Assembly (NCBI RefSeq): GCF_026625705.1
Contig: NZ_CP113059.1
Span: 1,736,001 to 1,800,000 of the forward strand
DNA: 64,000 bases
Origin: Pedobacter sp. SL55
GTDB taxonomy: Bacteria > Bacteroidota > Bacteroidia > Sphingobacteriales > Sphingobacteriaceae
Reading direction: 5' to 3'
Shown here: piece by piece, positions 40,826 through 49,634 of the stretch
Position numbering within the stretch: position 1 is the first letter of the stretch
Layout: each line of letters begins with the position of its first letter
The notes under the pieces: generated by a model
Databases searched by the model: none
Told to the model about the DNA's origin: nothing
The model's input: the letters and a program-made list of their open reading frames with translations, nothing else
Translations under genes and position numbers: made by a program

Positions 40826-43633
40826 ATGGTGCTCAGCCCAAGTCCATCAAATAGCTTTTTTAGAAGTAATGTAGTTACTGGTAATTGGAGCAACTCAACC
40901 AGTTGGGAGTCTTCGGTAAATGGTACTTCTGGCTGGCAACCGTCTACGCTTGTGCCCAATCAAGCGGCTAGTGGTATATCAGTTAGAAACGGGCATACTA
41001 TTAACGTGATACTTAACCAAACTGCTGATGATGTAACGATAGAAAGCGGAGGAGTTGTTAACCACACTGGTGGAACTTTGACCATCAACGATGGTGCGGC
41101 CGCAAATGACTTTATTGTTTCTGGTATTTTCCGTAGTTCTGTACCTATTATTAGAAATGGAGTGTTGTATATTTCAAATGAGGGTAGATATCAGCACAAT
41201 TATACATCAGCTTCTGGAACTATCCCAGCCGCGGTTTGGGCAACTGGTTCAACTTGCGAGGTAATTGGGTATACTTCTTTTGCGGGCGATATAGGTGGCT
41301 CAAACCAAACGTTTTCAAATTTCGTTTGGAATGCTCCTAATCAAACTGCGGCAGGTAGCCCATCTCTATTAGCAGGCTTTACCGCTAGAGACTTAACCAT
41401 AACTTCTACTGGACAAGGATCTCTGAATTTGGGATCTGTTGGCGGAACAACCACCATTACAAGAAATTACTTACAAGCCGCAGGAACCGTAAGAGCAAAC
41501 AAAACTAGTGGTACACAAAATATCGCCTTTGGCGGAAATTTTACTGTAAACGGCGGAACCTTTGCTCTAGGTAATGGTACCGTAAATACAAACTTTAACG
41601 GAACAACCCAAAGTTTAAGCAACTCGGGTAGCACAATTACATTCCAAAATGTAAGCTTCTCTAACAGCGGAACCAAGACGCTTACCAGCGGCGCATTTGC
41701 TGTAGCCACTACCGGAGTATTAACTATGGCGGGTACCGCAACCCTAAATGCCAACGGCAATTTAACATTATTGTCTGCTGAAACTAGTTCGGCAAGTGTA
41801 GCCGAAATTCCTTCAGGGGCATCAATTGCAGGGAATGTAAATGTGCAACGATTTATACGAGGTGGCGACAAGAATATGTTCCGAACCTATCGAATGTTTT
41901 CGTCGCCAGTTTATGACAATGGAAATTCTGGAAATAGAACTTATAGCTACTTAACTCAGTTTTTTGATGATATCATTATCTCTGGTACTGGAGGTGCTAG
42001 CAATGGTTTCGATAACTTAAGTAGTGCGCCTAGTGCTTGGACTTATGAGCCTAACGCTGCTGCTACCAATAAATATATACCATTACCCAACATTAACACA
42101 AGTTTGGCTGTTGGTAGGGGAGCTTATTTATATTACAGGGGAGATAGATCTAATATCAGCGCTAAAGTAACATCTCCTTATGTAGATCCAGAAAGTTTTG
42201 CAATGGATTTCGAAGGTGTGTTAAACCAACAAGCTGTTACAGTGCCGTTAGTTTACTCTGCTACGGTTACTGGCTTTAATCTTATTGGCAATCCTTATGC
42301 TTCAAGTATCGACTGGAATAAGATTACTTCTGCGCAAAAGGCAGACTTGGCTGATAATGTAATTTCTATTTTTAATCCCGCTTCGAGACAATATGCTACC
42401 TACGATGGTTTAGTTGGGGCAAATCAGGGTAGCAATATCATTCCATCTGGGCAGGGCTTTTTTGTAAAAGTTAAACCCGGAGGTGGAAGTTTCACTTTTA
42501 CCGAGCAAGACAAAGTGGGTGGTATGCCTTCAGTTCATTTAATGTCTATGCCAGTAAACGAGAATATTGTTCTTGGCAGTATAGGAGGTAAGCTTGCCGT
42601 TGCCCCGCAAGTGAATACCTTACAAAGTAGTGCTCCGCATACAGAACTTAGGGCTTGGTTGCAAAAAGATAATACTCCTTATAGCGTAGAAACCGTAGTA
42701 GTGTTTAAGGAGGGTAAAGCGGGTAATTATTTGCAAGGAGAGGATGCGCCTTACATGAAAGGTAGCGATATATACTTTTCTAGTTTATCTAATGATAATA
42801 ACAAGTTGGTAATTAATTATATGCCTCCCGTAAATGCTCAATCAAAAGTTAATTTTAACCTAGACGAGGCAAACGCTAGTGGCGATTACACTTTAGAGCT
42901 TAATTTTAGCAACGTTCCCTCTGGTTATATTGTAAAATTAAATGATGCATTTTTAGGTACTTCTACAGCGGTACAAAATGGTAATTTGCATTCATTTACC
43001 ATTGATAAAACGCAAGCAGGTAGCTACGGAGTAAATAGATTTAGTGTGGCTTTTGAGGCGCCAACAACATTGCCAGTAGCCTACCAAGCGCCTTTTACAG
43101 CGGCAAAAACTAACCAAGGTGTGCTTGCTAAATGGAGCACGGCTACCGAAACAGATAATAACAGGTTCGAGGTAATGCGTGCCGCTGACGATAAAGTGTA
43201 TGAGAAAATTCATACTGAATTAGCAAAAGGCAGCAACTCTAGCTACTCATTTATCGATAAAAATCCGTTGTTAGGTAATAACTACTATAAACTAGTGCAG
43301 TTTAATAATGATGGTACATTTACTGAATCGTTACCGCAAGTGATTAACTATACTGGTACACTAAATAATACAACCGAGTTGGTAAGCATATTTCCAAATC
43401 CGGTAGTGAGTAATTTTACAGTTAGATTTAACGGTGTTTTAAAAGCAAACCAACAAACCGTTAAAGTTGTAAATGTTACTGGCCAGGTACTGTTAACGCA
43501 AAGCGTGTCTAAATCGCAACTGGCAGCAGGGCACGAAATTAACATTTCGGCTTATCCATCTGGAATTTACTTTGTTGAAGTTTATGAAAATGGATCGCAA
43601 CGCTTGGGTCAAATGAAGTTAATTAAGCAGTAA
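40826..43633 (+). CDS. Giant T9SS repeat protein, C-terminal part with sorting domain
   Basis: A 935-residue ORF that is the continuation of the gene at 38157. It has no signal peptide of its own, which supports the frameshift. It contains a GNWSNSTSWE beta-helix-like region rich in NGGTF and TLTSGAF, then the module VQRFIRGGDKNMFRTYRMFSSPVYDN...NPYASSIDWNKI closely similar to that in the preceding gene. It ends with a fibronectin-like ATETDNNRFEVMRA and a T9SS type A signal (SIFPNPVVSNFTVRF, GIYFVEVYENG, LGQMKLIKQ). Surface exposure is inferred. Confidence 0.87.
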   Translation: MVLSPSPSNSFFRSNVVTGNWSNSTSWESSVNGTSGWQPSTLVPNQAASGISVRNGHTINVILNQTADDVTIESGGVVNHTGGTLTINDGAAANDFIVSGIFRSSVPIIRNGVLYISNEGRYQHNYTSASGTIPAAVWATGSTCEVIGYTSFAGDIGGSNQTFSNFVWNAPNQTAAGSPSLLAGFTARDLTITSTGQGSLNLGSVGGTTTITRNYLQAAGTVRANKTSGTQNIAFGGNFTVNGGTFALGNGTVNTNFNGTTQSLSNSGSTITFQNVSFSNSGTKTLTSGAFAVATTGVLTMAGTATLNANGNLTLLSAETSSASVAEIPSGASIAGNVNVQRFIRGGDKNMFRTYRMFSSPVYDNGNSGNRTYSYLTQFFDDIIISGTGGASNGFDNLSSAPSAWTYEPNAAATNKYIPLPNINTSLAVGRGAYLYYRGDRSNISAKVTSPYVDPESFAMDFEGVLNQQAVTVPLVYSATVTGFNLIGNPYASSIDWNKITSAQKADLADNVISIFNPASRQYATYDGLVGANQGSNIIPSGQGFFVKVKPGGGSFTFTEQDKVGGMPSVHLMSMPVNENIVLGSIGGKLAVAPQVNTLQSSAPHTELRAWLQKDNTPYSVETVVVFKEGKAGNYLQGEDAPYMKGSDIYFSSLSNDNNKLVINYMPPVNAQSKVNFNLDEANASGDYTLELNFSNVPSGYIVKLNDAFLGTSTAVQNGNLHSFTIDKTQAGSYGVNRFSVAFEAPTTLPVAYQAPFTAAKTNQGVLAKWSTATETDNNRFEVMRAADDKVYEKIHTELAKGSNSSYSFIDKNPLLGNNYYKLVQFNNDGTFTESLPQVINYTGTLNNTTELVSIFPNPVVSNFTVRFNGVLKANQQTVKVVNVTGQVLLTQSVSKSQLAAGHEINISAYPSGIYFVEVYENGSQRLGQMKLIKQ

Positions 43634-43674
43634 GGTTAAACTGCTTGTATTTGTAATTACAACTAAGTTTATAC

Positions 43675-43707
43675 AGACTTACGAAGTTTCAAAAACTTCG
43701 TAAGTCT
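43675..43707. terminator. Very stable terminator hairpin
   Basis: Perfect 15-bp stem AGACTTACGAAGTTT (43675-43689)/AAACTTCGTAAGTCT (43693-43707) with a 3-nt loop, 42 bp after the giant gene and followed by TTAACC. Confidence 0.8.
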
Positions 43708-43771
43708 TAACCTAACATGAGTGATGAATGTTTTTATCAATAGTTTAGGTTGTGTAGAGTTGCAAGGCGGT

Positions 43772-43880
43772 CGTCATTTCTACGATAGGAGAAATCTAGC
43801 AAGTTGTTAACGTCATTACTATTCAAACTTTACAAATTACTAATTGTGAGATTTCTCCTCGTACCTCGTTCGAAATGACG
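43772..43880. repeat. REP-like inverted pair, family A
   Basis: Left unit CGTCATTTC...GGAGAAATCT (43772-43797); right unit AGATTTCTCC...CGAAATGACG (43849-43880), its complement with a few changes. Both match the single units at 9429 and 10387. Confidence 0.75.
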
Positions 43881-43975
43881 GGATTAATCGCATAACTCGT
43901 TAATTTATTAAGCTTAAGCCAAGTCTCTTATCTCTATCATCGAAACCACAGTTTCAAATAAATAAAAGCTTCAAC

Positions 43976-46900
43976 CTATATCACTACTATTTTTCTAGAG
44001 TAAACCTTTTCATTGGTTTTGATGGTTAATACATAAGTGCCTTTTGCTAATTTCGAAACGTCTAAATTCTCGATAACAGTGCCCATTGCCCGCTTACTTT
44101 GCTGGTATATTTGCTGGCCTAGCGCATTTGTTAAACTTACTGTTACGGCTTGCTCAGTTGTAATTTCAAATGCTACGGTAAGCTCTTTAGCCACTGGTAT
44201 AGGGAACACCTGTAGCTTAATTTCGTTATCGTTATTGCTCGAATTTAGAAATGCAATTTCGTTAGATATGGCAGTGCAATTGCCAATTGTTGTCCAAGCT
44301 TGGTATTTGCCAGCCTTAGTTGGTTTATAGGTTGGGGCCGTAGCATTTGCTATTTTTTCGCCATTAACATACCAAGCTGTAACTCCAGCTAAATTAGTAA
44401 CTAGTTCATCTCCATTTCTGCTGATTTGAAAGTTGGTTGCCGGCACTGCTAATCTAGTAGCGCCAACACAGCCCAATGCCTTAACCTTTACATCATAAAA
44501 ATAATAGTAGAAAGATGCGGGTTGGGTAGCATTGTTACCTGTAATATTAAAAACTTCCAGTGCCGAGCTTAAAGGATAAATGTCGCTAGTTAAGCCATTG
44601 TTTCTAAAAATAGTGGCGCCGTCTTCATACACGGTGCGTATGGTATAATTTCCGGCTGCTGGAAACTGAAGGTTCAGTAAATAGACTTGTCCTTGGTCTG
44701 TTAAATCGTTAGGCGCTGTGCCTGCCATTGGGGTATTTCTAGTGGCATTTACCTGTAACGTGGTATTAGAAACCTCTACTCCAAAAGCATCTACTACGTA
44801 AAATTTAATAGTGCCTGAGTTGCCAATATATAAGCGAGCACTCTCAAGTATAACAGGTGCATTAACCCGTACACTTACGCTACTAGTAGTTTGCAGATAC
44901 GTACCACTGCCTAGTCTTGCTTCGTATTTATCTTTGGGTCCGAGGGTGCTGGTATATTCATTTAATCCAACATGATAAGTTTGATTGCCCGATGTAGATG
45001 GTACATTGATGTTATTGCCGTAAGCAAATGGAAGGGTAGCGGTAGCGCTTTCGTACCAATAGCTAATGCCCTCTCCGCTAGTAGCTAGTTGGTATTGTTT
45101 ACTGTTGTCGCAAAACAACGCCGAAGCATTAGCAATGTTAGGGGCTAGGCTTACCTGTTCGGTTTTGCTTATTTCATTGTTGGTAAGGATAATGTCTGTA
45201 CTTAACAAAGTTCGGGCAGCAACTTGATAAGTTTTGCCCGCCGTTGTAGAATAAGATCCGGGCAACATAAATTCCTGCTCTTGCGAAGCCTTAATTTCGC
45301 CTGTATAAGTTCCATTTAAGGTAGCAATGGTATTGCCGCCGTCTGTAATGGTAGCACCAACTGGGATGTTCGAAATGCTTTGGGTTCCGTAGTTACGTAT
45401 CACTACACTTACCGTTTGTTGGGTATTTGCACAGTTAGAAATTGGATCTTTAATTTTGCTAATTCCAACATCGGTGCTGGTGCCTATAAATTTAACCCTA
45501 TAATCTTGGGTTTCGCCTTTGGCATATATACCACAAGCTTGTACAGCATTAGCATCATTAGCTTCTGTTAGCACCACTCTTAGTAGCGAAAAACTATTGA
45601 TGTTAACCGTTGCAGGAACTGATAGATTTGCCGTTAATAGCCCATTGCCATTTATTACGTTGCTTGTAGCCACCAATTCATTGTTGTCGTTGAAATCGCC
45701 GTCGCCATTCCAATCAATAAAAACTTTTGCTATTTTATTGAAATTTATGCCACAGGTACCTAAAGATAGCGTTAAGGGGTAAGTTTTTGCTTTTTCCAGT
45801 TCGATGGTTTGGTTGGTAAAATTGCTGTAGGCAGTGCAGCCAGCAGCTGCCGTATAACTACTGTTGGCGAGGTTAAAACCTGTAATTTTAGAGCCGTTTG
45901 AAGAAGAAGGCCCTGAAACACAATATGGGTTTCCACCGATGCCTGTAACCACCACGGCATAAGCTTGCGAACCTCTTTGTAAGGTGCCTTTGTGCGAAAT
46001 GGTAAAAGTGTAAGTTTTGCCAGGTACGGCATCTGCTATGTAAACTTGTTCCACATTATCCCTAAAATTATCTCCTCTGGTAGCGGCCGAAGCTGGTTGT
46101 GTGGGGTTTAATATCCACGGAAAAACGGTGGTACTCCCATCGCTAGCTCTCATGTCTAAATCGTTTACCAACCTTAATGTAGTATTGTTTAGTGCACTGG
46201 CCACGGGAATGATGTCTATTTCTGGGTCGGTCCAAGCAATAGTAGCTATGATAGGCCCATCTCCAGAAGCAACAACCGTAAAGGTTTCAGTAGCACCTTG
46301 GTTAAGCACTTTTTCGGTTATCGAGCTTTTTGTTCCGTTATTTAAAATCGCTTTTGCAGCATTCTCGGTATTCATTAATCCCCAGCCAAATATATAATCT
46401 GGACCTGGGTTGGCGCCTGCTTCGCTTGCAGTGCCTAAGGTAAGTGCTTTTAGGGTAGCGGCTCTCATAAAAGCATTGTTTTTTTGGTTGTACAATTCTT
46501 GCAAAAGCACCAACGAACCGCTTACACTGGGCGCTGCCATAGATGTTCCAGATAAGGTGGTGTAGCTTTGGTTGCCTGCAGCATCACTGGTAGAAGTTAC
46601 GCTTACGCCATCGGCGGCAATATCGGGTTTAATACGGCCATCATCGGTTGGCCCCCAGGCGCTAAATGAAGAAATCACAATATCGCTAGGGTTAACTGTA
46701 CCATAGGGCAATGGGTTTACTGCGGCAACCGTTAAAATGTTTTTAGCCACAGCATAGGTGCCCAAAATGTCGTAGCCATCATTACTTGAAATGCCTGCTG
46801 GGCGGGCTCCTGCATTTACCATGCTGCCACTTGCGTTGTATCGATAGTAGGTAGCGCCAATAGCTGGGCCATTGCTGCTTCTATAGTTTCCGCCAGATTT

Positions 46901-47698
46901 TACCGGTAAATAATAAGGCGCATTGTAGCAAATCCTGTCCCATTCTTTGGCATCACTATCGTAATAGCCAAATTTATAATCTTCGTTGGCACCTGCTTGG
47001 CCTCTAAATTCCCACCTGTTGGCGCTTGTGTTTTCGTACCAGCCTGCTATGGTGCCATAAGAATGGTTAGAGATCAAAAGCGAAGCCGCATTGGTAGACA
47101 TTTCTGAATTGTCGTTGTTAAAATCGAAAGACAGGAGTTTTGGTAGTCCATAAGCCATTCCCTTGGCATTCGGGTTTTTCCCTTCGGCCATCATAGTGCC
47201 CGCCACGTGTGTAGCATGAGTGGAGGAGGCCACAACCCCATCTTTAACTTCTACTCTGTTGGTTTGAAACTCTACATGGCTGGTTAAAACAGCCCCTCCA
47301 TCCCAAATGGCAACCTTATTGTTAGGGATAGTGCTTCCACTTAAATTTAAGCCGAGCGAGCCACCCGAGTATAATTTATTGGTGTTTATTGTAGCTGCCG
47401 ATATAGCATTGTTTTCTGTAATTTTATATAAGGGCATCCCAAAATCATCTACCCCATATAATGTAAAAACGCTACCTTTTTTGGTAATGCCAAAAGTTTC
47501 CCAACCTTTTTCTGCTGCGAGAGAGAAAGCTCGCAAACGTTTGGTGTTTTCGATAGTACTAAGTTCTATAGCGTTCTGCTTTAGAAAAACCGGATTAGTT
47601 TGGTTTTGTTTATTTGCCTGCGCATATAGCTTACCATTGTTTATAGAGTAAAATAGTGTAAAGACAGCTATACAATTTATTATTTTTAGGCGGCTCAT
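43976..47698 (-). CDS. Subtilisin-like serine protease (S8) secreted by T9SS
   Basis: A 1240-residue exported protease with signal peptide (to about LYAQ, residue 27). The catalytic triad is Asp133 (VAIWDGG), His164 (ATHVAGT) and Ser386 (SGTSMAAPS), with SNHSYG for the oxyanion Asn. Next come a proprotein-convertase-like beta domain, a GEVED domain (about 600-740, ends GETQDYRVKF; DWNGDGDFND looks calcium-binding), a CARDB-like segment DVGISKIKDPISNC, an Ig-like region and the T9SS type A tail (VFPIPVAKELTVAFEI, LAKGTYVLTIKT, YSRKIVVI). It probably degrades external protein or processes surface proteins. Convergent with the giant repeat gene. Confidence 0.92.
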   Translation of the reverse strand: MSRLKIINCIAVFTLFYSINNGKLYAQANKQNQTNPVFLKQNAIELSTIENTKRLRAFSLAAEKGWETFGITKKGSVFTLYGVDDFGMPLYKITENNAISAATINTNKLYSGGSLGLNLSGSTIPNNKVAIWDGGAVLTSHVEFQTNRVEVKDGVVASSTHATHVAGTMMAEGKNPNAKGMAYGLPKLLSFDFNNDNSEMSTNAASLLISNHSYGTIAGWYENTSANRWEFRGQAGANEDYKFGYYDSDAKEWDRICYNAPYYLPVKSGGNYRSSNGPAIGATYYRYNASGSMVNAGARPAGISSNDGYDILGTYAVAKNILTVAAVNPLPYGTVNPSDIVISSFSAWGPTDDGRIKPDIAADGVSVTSTSDAAGNQSYTTLSGTSMAAPSVSGSLVLLQELYNQKNNAFMRAATLKALTLGTASEAGANPGPDYIFGWGLMNTENAAKAILNNGTKSSITEKVLNQGATETFTVVASGDGPIIATIAWTDPEIDIIPVASALNNTTLRLVNDLDMRASDGSTTVFPWILNPTQPASAATRGDNFRDNVEQVYIADAVPGKTYTFTISHKGTLQRGSQAYAVVVTGIGGNPYCVSGPSSSNGSKITGFNLANSSYTAAAGCTAYSNFTNQTIELEKAKTYPLTLSLGTCGINFNKIAKVFIDWNGDGDFNDNNELVATSNVINGNGLLTANLSVPATVNINSFSLLRVVLTEANDANAVQACGIYAKGETQDYRVKFIGTSTDVGISKIKDPISNCANTQQTVSVVIRNYGTQSISNIPVGATITDGGNTIATLNGTYTGEIKASQEQEFMLPGSYSTTAGKTYQVAARTLLSTDIILTNNEISKTEQVSLAPNIANASALFCDNSKQYQLATSGEGISYWYESATATLPFAYGNNINVPSTSGNQTYHVGLNEYTSTLGPKDKYEARLGSGTYLQTTSSVSVRVNAPVILESARLYIGNSGTIKFYVVDAFGVEVSNTTLQVNATRNTPMAGTAPNDLTDQGQVYLLNLQFPAAGNYTIRTVYEDGATIFRNNGLTSDIYPLSSALEVFNITGNNATQPASFYYYFYDVKVKALGCVGATRLAVPATNFQISRNGDELVTNLAGVTAWYVNGEKIANATAPTYKPTKAGKYQAWTTIGNCTAISNEIAFLNSSNNDNEIKLQVFPIPVAKELTVAFEITTEQAVTVSLTNALGQQIYQQSKRAMGTVIENLDVSKLAKGTYVLTIKTNEKVYSRKIVVI

Positions 47699-47749
47699 TT
47701 GATAATCGAAATAAATGATTAAATTAATTACAATATTAGAGATAATTGT

Positions 47750-48214
47750 ATGACTTCTACTAAAAAGATGGCGTTTGTGTGCTTGTTAGCTATTTTAACG
47801 GGGTGCGTAACAAAAAAAGAAGCAACGCCCAAAATTAAGCAGGGAGTTTTTGGAACATTGAATTGGATAGAAGGAAATATGATGCCTTCGCCAGATGAGC
47901 CAAAAACAACAAGACATAAAGTGGTTGCACGAGAGTTACAGATTTACGAAGTAGTTACATTTAAAGATGTGGAGGGCGAAGCACCTCTATTTACAAAAGT
48001 AAAAGGCAGGCTCGTTAAAACGGTCAAATCTACCACAAGCGGCTTTTACGAGTGCGAGCTTCCCGTAGGCGAATACTCTGTGTTTACTGTAGAGCCCGAT
48101 GGAAAATTGTTTGCAAATAACTTTGATGGAGGTGGTAAGATTAATGCGATAAGTGTGATGCCAGAAAACCAAATTAAACTAGATATACAAATTAATTACA
48201 AAGCTGCCTATTAA
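47750..48214 (+). CDS. Small lipoprotein, carboxypeptidase-regulatory-like fold
   Basis: A 154-residue lipoprotein: signal peptide with lipobox ILTGC (Cys19). The rest resembles a small beta-sandwich of the carboxypeptidase regulatory type (GVFGTLNWIEGNMMPSP, then GRLVKTVKSTTSGFYECELPVGEYSVFT). No enzyme motif. Divergent from the subtilisin gene with 51 bp between. Role unknown. Confidence 0.7.
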   Translation: MTSTKKMAFVCLLAILTGCVTKKEATPKIKQGVFGTLNWIEGNMMPSPDEPKTTRHKVVARELQIYEVVTFKDVEGEAPLFTKVKGRLVKTVKSTTSGFYECELPVGEYSVFTVEPDGKLFANNFDGGGKINAISVMPENQIKLDIQINYKAAY

Positions 48215-48385
48215 CGTGGGCTCTTCAGTTTTTTTATTGATGTAATATTCTGATTTTTAACGAAGTAAAATCTATTTTTTTATCGAAAAATTTTTTTATC
48301 GGTAAAAAAACACCTATAATTGTAACGTCTAGTTGAAAAATGTAAATGAACTCCGTTTACCGAGAAAGATTATAATAAAGCTACA

Positions 48386-48631
48386 GTGAGATACAATATA
48401 GTTAAGATAGTTTATAGAGTTGCTTTTTTAAGCGTTTTGATGATTTCATGTAGTGTTTGTGACGTTTCTGCGCAGGGTACACCGTGTGAACCAGATGAAC
48501 CCTGTTCTGAAAACCCAGATGACGTTCCTGTTGACGGAGGTGCAAGTGTTTTAATTGCTGCAGGCGTAGCCTATGGCTTAAAGAAAGCTTACGATAAACG
48601 CAAACAAAATAAAGAAACAGATGTAGCTTAA
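48386..48631 (+). CDS. Small exported protein with PID-CTERM-like sorting signal
   Basis: 81 residues from a GTG start. Order: N-terminal hydrophobic signal (VAFLSVLMISCSV, cut near SAQ), a short acidic Cys-containing middle (GTPCEPDEPCSENPDD), then VPVDGGASVLIAAGVAYGLKK and the basic tail YDKRKQNK. A PxDGG motif followed by a short hydrophobic segment and basic residues is the PID-CTERM form of C-terminal sorting signal known in Bacteroidota, analogous to PEP-CTERM. There is almost no mature domain. The sorting enzyme is not in the window. Confidence 0.75.
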   Translation: MRYNIVKIVYRVAFLSVLMISCSVCDVSAQGTPCEPDEPCSENPDDVPVDGGASVLIAAGVAYGLKKAYDKRKQNKETDVA

Positions 48632-48634
48632 TGG

Positions 48635-49498
48635 CTACCCTGCTTTCTCTAGTATTCCTTCTCTTCTTAAGATATACTCGAAAATTCCTTCAATAGGCTT
48701 TTGTAGTGTTTTGCCAATTTTAAGGTTGTTCTCCGCAAAAACGGCACGCAATTCGTCTTGGTAGTAATAGCTAATAGAGCCCACAAAATTACATTCTAAA
48801 GTTTTATAGTTTTTGTAATCTTTTACATTGGTGTCTATAAACTCCTGAAAACCTTCCTTTAATGTTTTTTGTATAAAAGGGTGCTGTTTATTATGAATCA
48901 TAAACCTGCTAAAAGTGGCTAAATAAGAGTTAGGAAAAGGTTTTTGGTAAACGTTCTCAACAACAATGTCTTTATTAACTTCAAAAGCAGCTGCAAAAAG
49001 ATCTCTTAAATCTGCAGGCATGGTTTTATGTAAATACGAGATCAGCATTTTTTTGCCGAAGTAAGTTCCAGAACCTTCATCGCCCAAAATGTAGCCTAAG
49101 CCATGGTTGCCGTTAAATACGGTTTCGCCATCGTAGTAAGCGATATTTGAGCCTGTGCCTAAAATGCAGGCCAAGCCTTTTTTATCGCCGCAGGTAGCGT
49201 AGGCAGAGCCAATTAAGTCATGATCTACGCTGATAAAGGCGTTCTTGAAAAATGAAGAAAGTCCGTTAGAAACAATTTCGTGTTTATCTGGGTTTAGACA
49301 GCCAGCACCAAAAAAATAAACTTCCTTTACTTCATCAGCAATTGTTGCCATTTCCTTGTTTTTAGACAGAATTCTAAAAACATCTTGCGCATTTGCAAAA
49401 TAAGGGTTAATGCCTTGTGTATTAAATGAAAGTGTTTGTTCTGGGCTGTAGGCCATCCAATCTGTCTTAGATGATCCGCTATCTGCAACTAAAATCAT
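48635..49498 (-). CDS. BadF/BadG/BcrA/BcrD-type ATPase, probable N-acetylglucosamine kinase
   Basis: A 287-residue actin-fold kinase. The phosphate-1 loop is MILVADSGSSKTDW, and the second phosphate loop is CILGTGSNIAYYDG (about 112-125), followed by GLGYILGDEGSGTYFGK, the characteristic signature of the NAGK group. It phosphorylates N-acetylglucosamine or a related amino sugar in the cytosol, probably during murein or chitin recycling. It stands alone, ends 3 bp after the PID-CTERM-like gene in convergent orientation. Confidence 0.88.
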   Translation of the reverse strand: MILVADSGSSKTDWMAYSPEQTLSFNTQGINPYFANAQDVFRILSKNKEMATIADEVKEVYFFGAGCLNPDKHEIVSNGLSSFFKNAFISVDHDLIGSAYATCGDKKGLACILGTGSNIAYYDGETVFNGNHGLGYILGDEGSGTYFGKKMLISYLHKTMPADLRDLFAAAFEVNKDIVVENVYQKPFPNSYLATFSRFMIHNKQHPFIQKTLKEGFQEFIDTNVKDYKNYKTLECNFVGSISYYYQDELRAVFAENNLKIGKTLQKPIEGIFEYILRREGILEKAG

Positions 49499-49557
49499 GT
49501 TTCTAAGATAATAATTTTTTTTAAAAAGTATAGGTTGAATATTTTTTCTTGTTAGGA

Positions 49558-49627
49558 CGAAATATTTTTCGCCCTTACGGAAGGGTTTATAGTATGCTGT
49601 TGGGGCGAAAAATATTTCGCCCGTACA
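49558..49627. repeat. Inverted repeat, family C
   Basis: ACGAAATATTTTTCGCCC (49558-49575) pairs with GGGCGAAAAATATTTCG (49604-49620). CCC and GTAC flanks extend the match. It lies between the kinase start and the end of the efflux operon, so it could terminate the latter. Confidence 0.7.
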
Positions 49628-49634
49628 ATAAATA

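Larger units (their letters stand above)
43634..43975. other. Intergenic region between convergent T9SS genes
   Basis: Contains a terminator at 43675-43707 and a REP-like inverted pair at 43772-43880; no gene seen. Confidence 0.7.

Noticed and set aside
44037-47651. Plus-strand ORFs opposite the subtilisin gene (several of 60-110 codons)
   Set aside because: Low-complexity shadow frames of a strongly supported gene, with no starts, motifs or signal sequences of their own.
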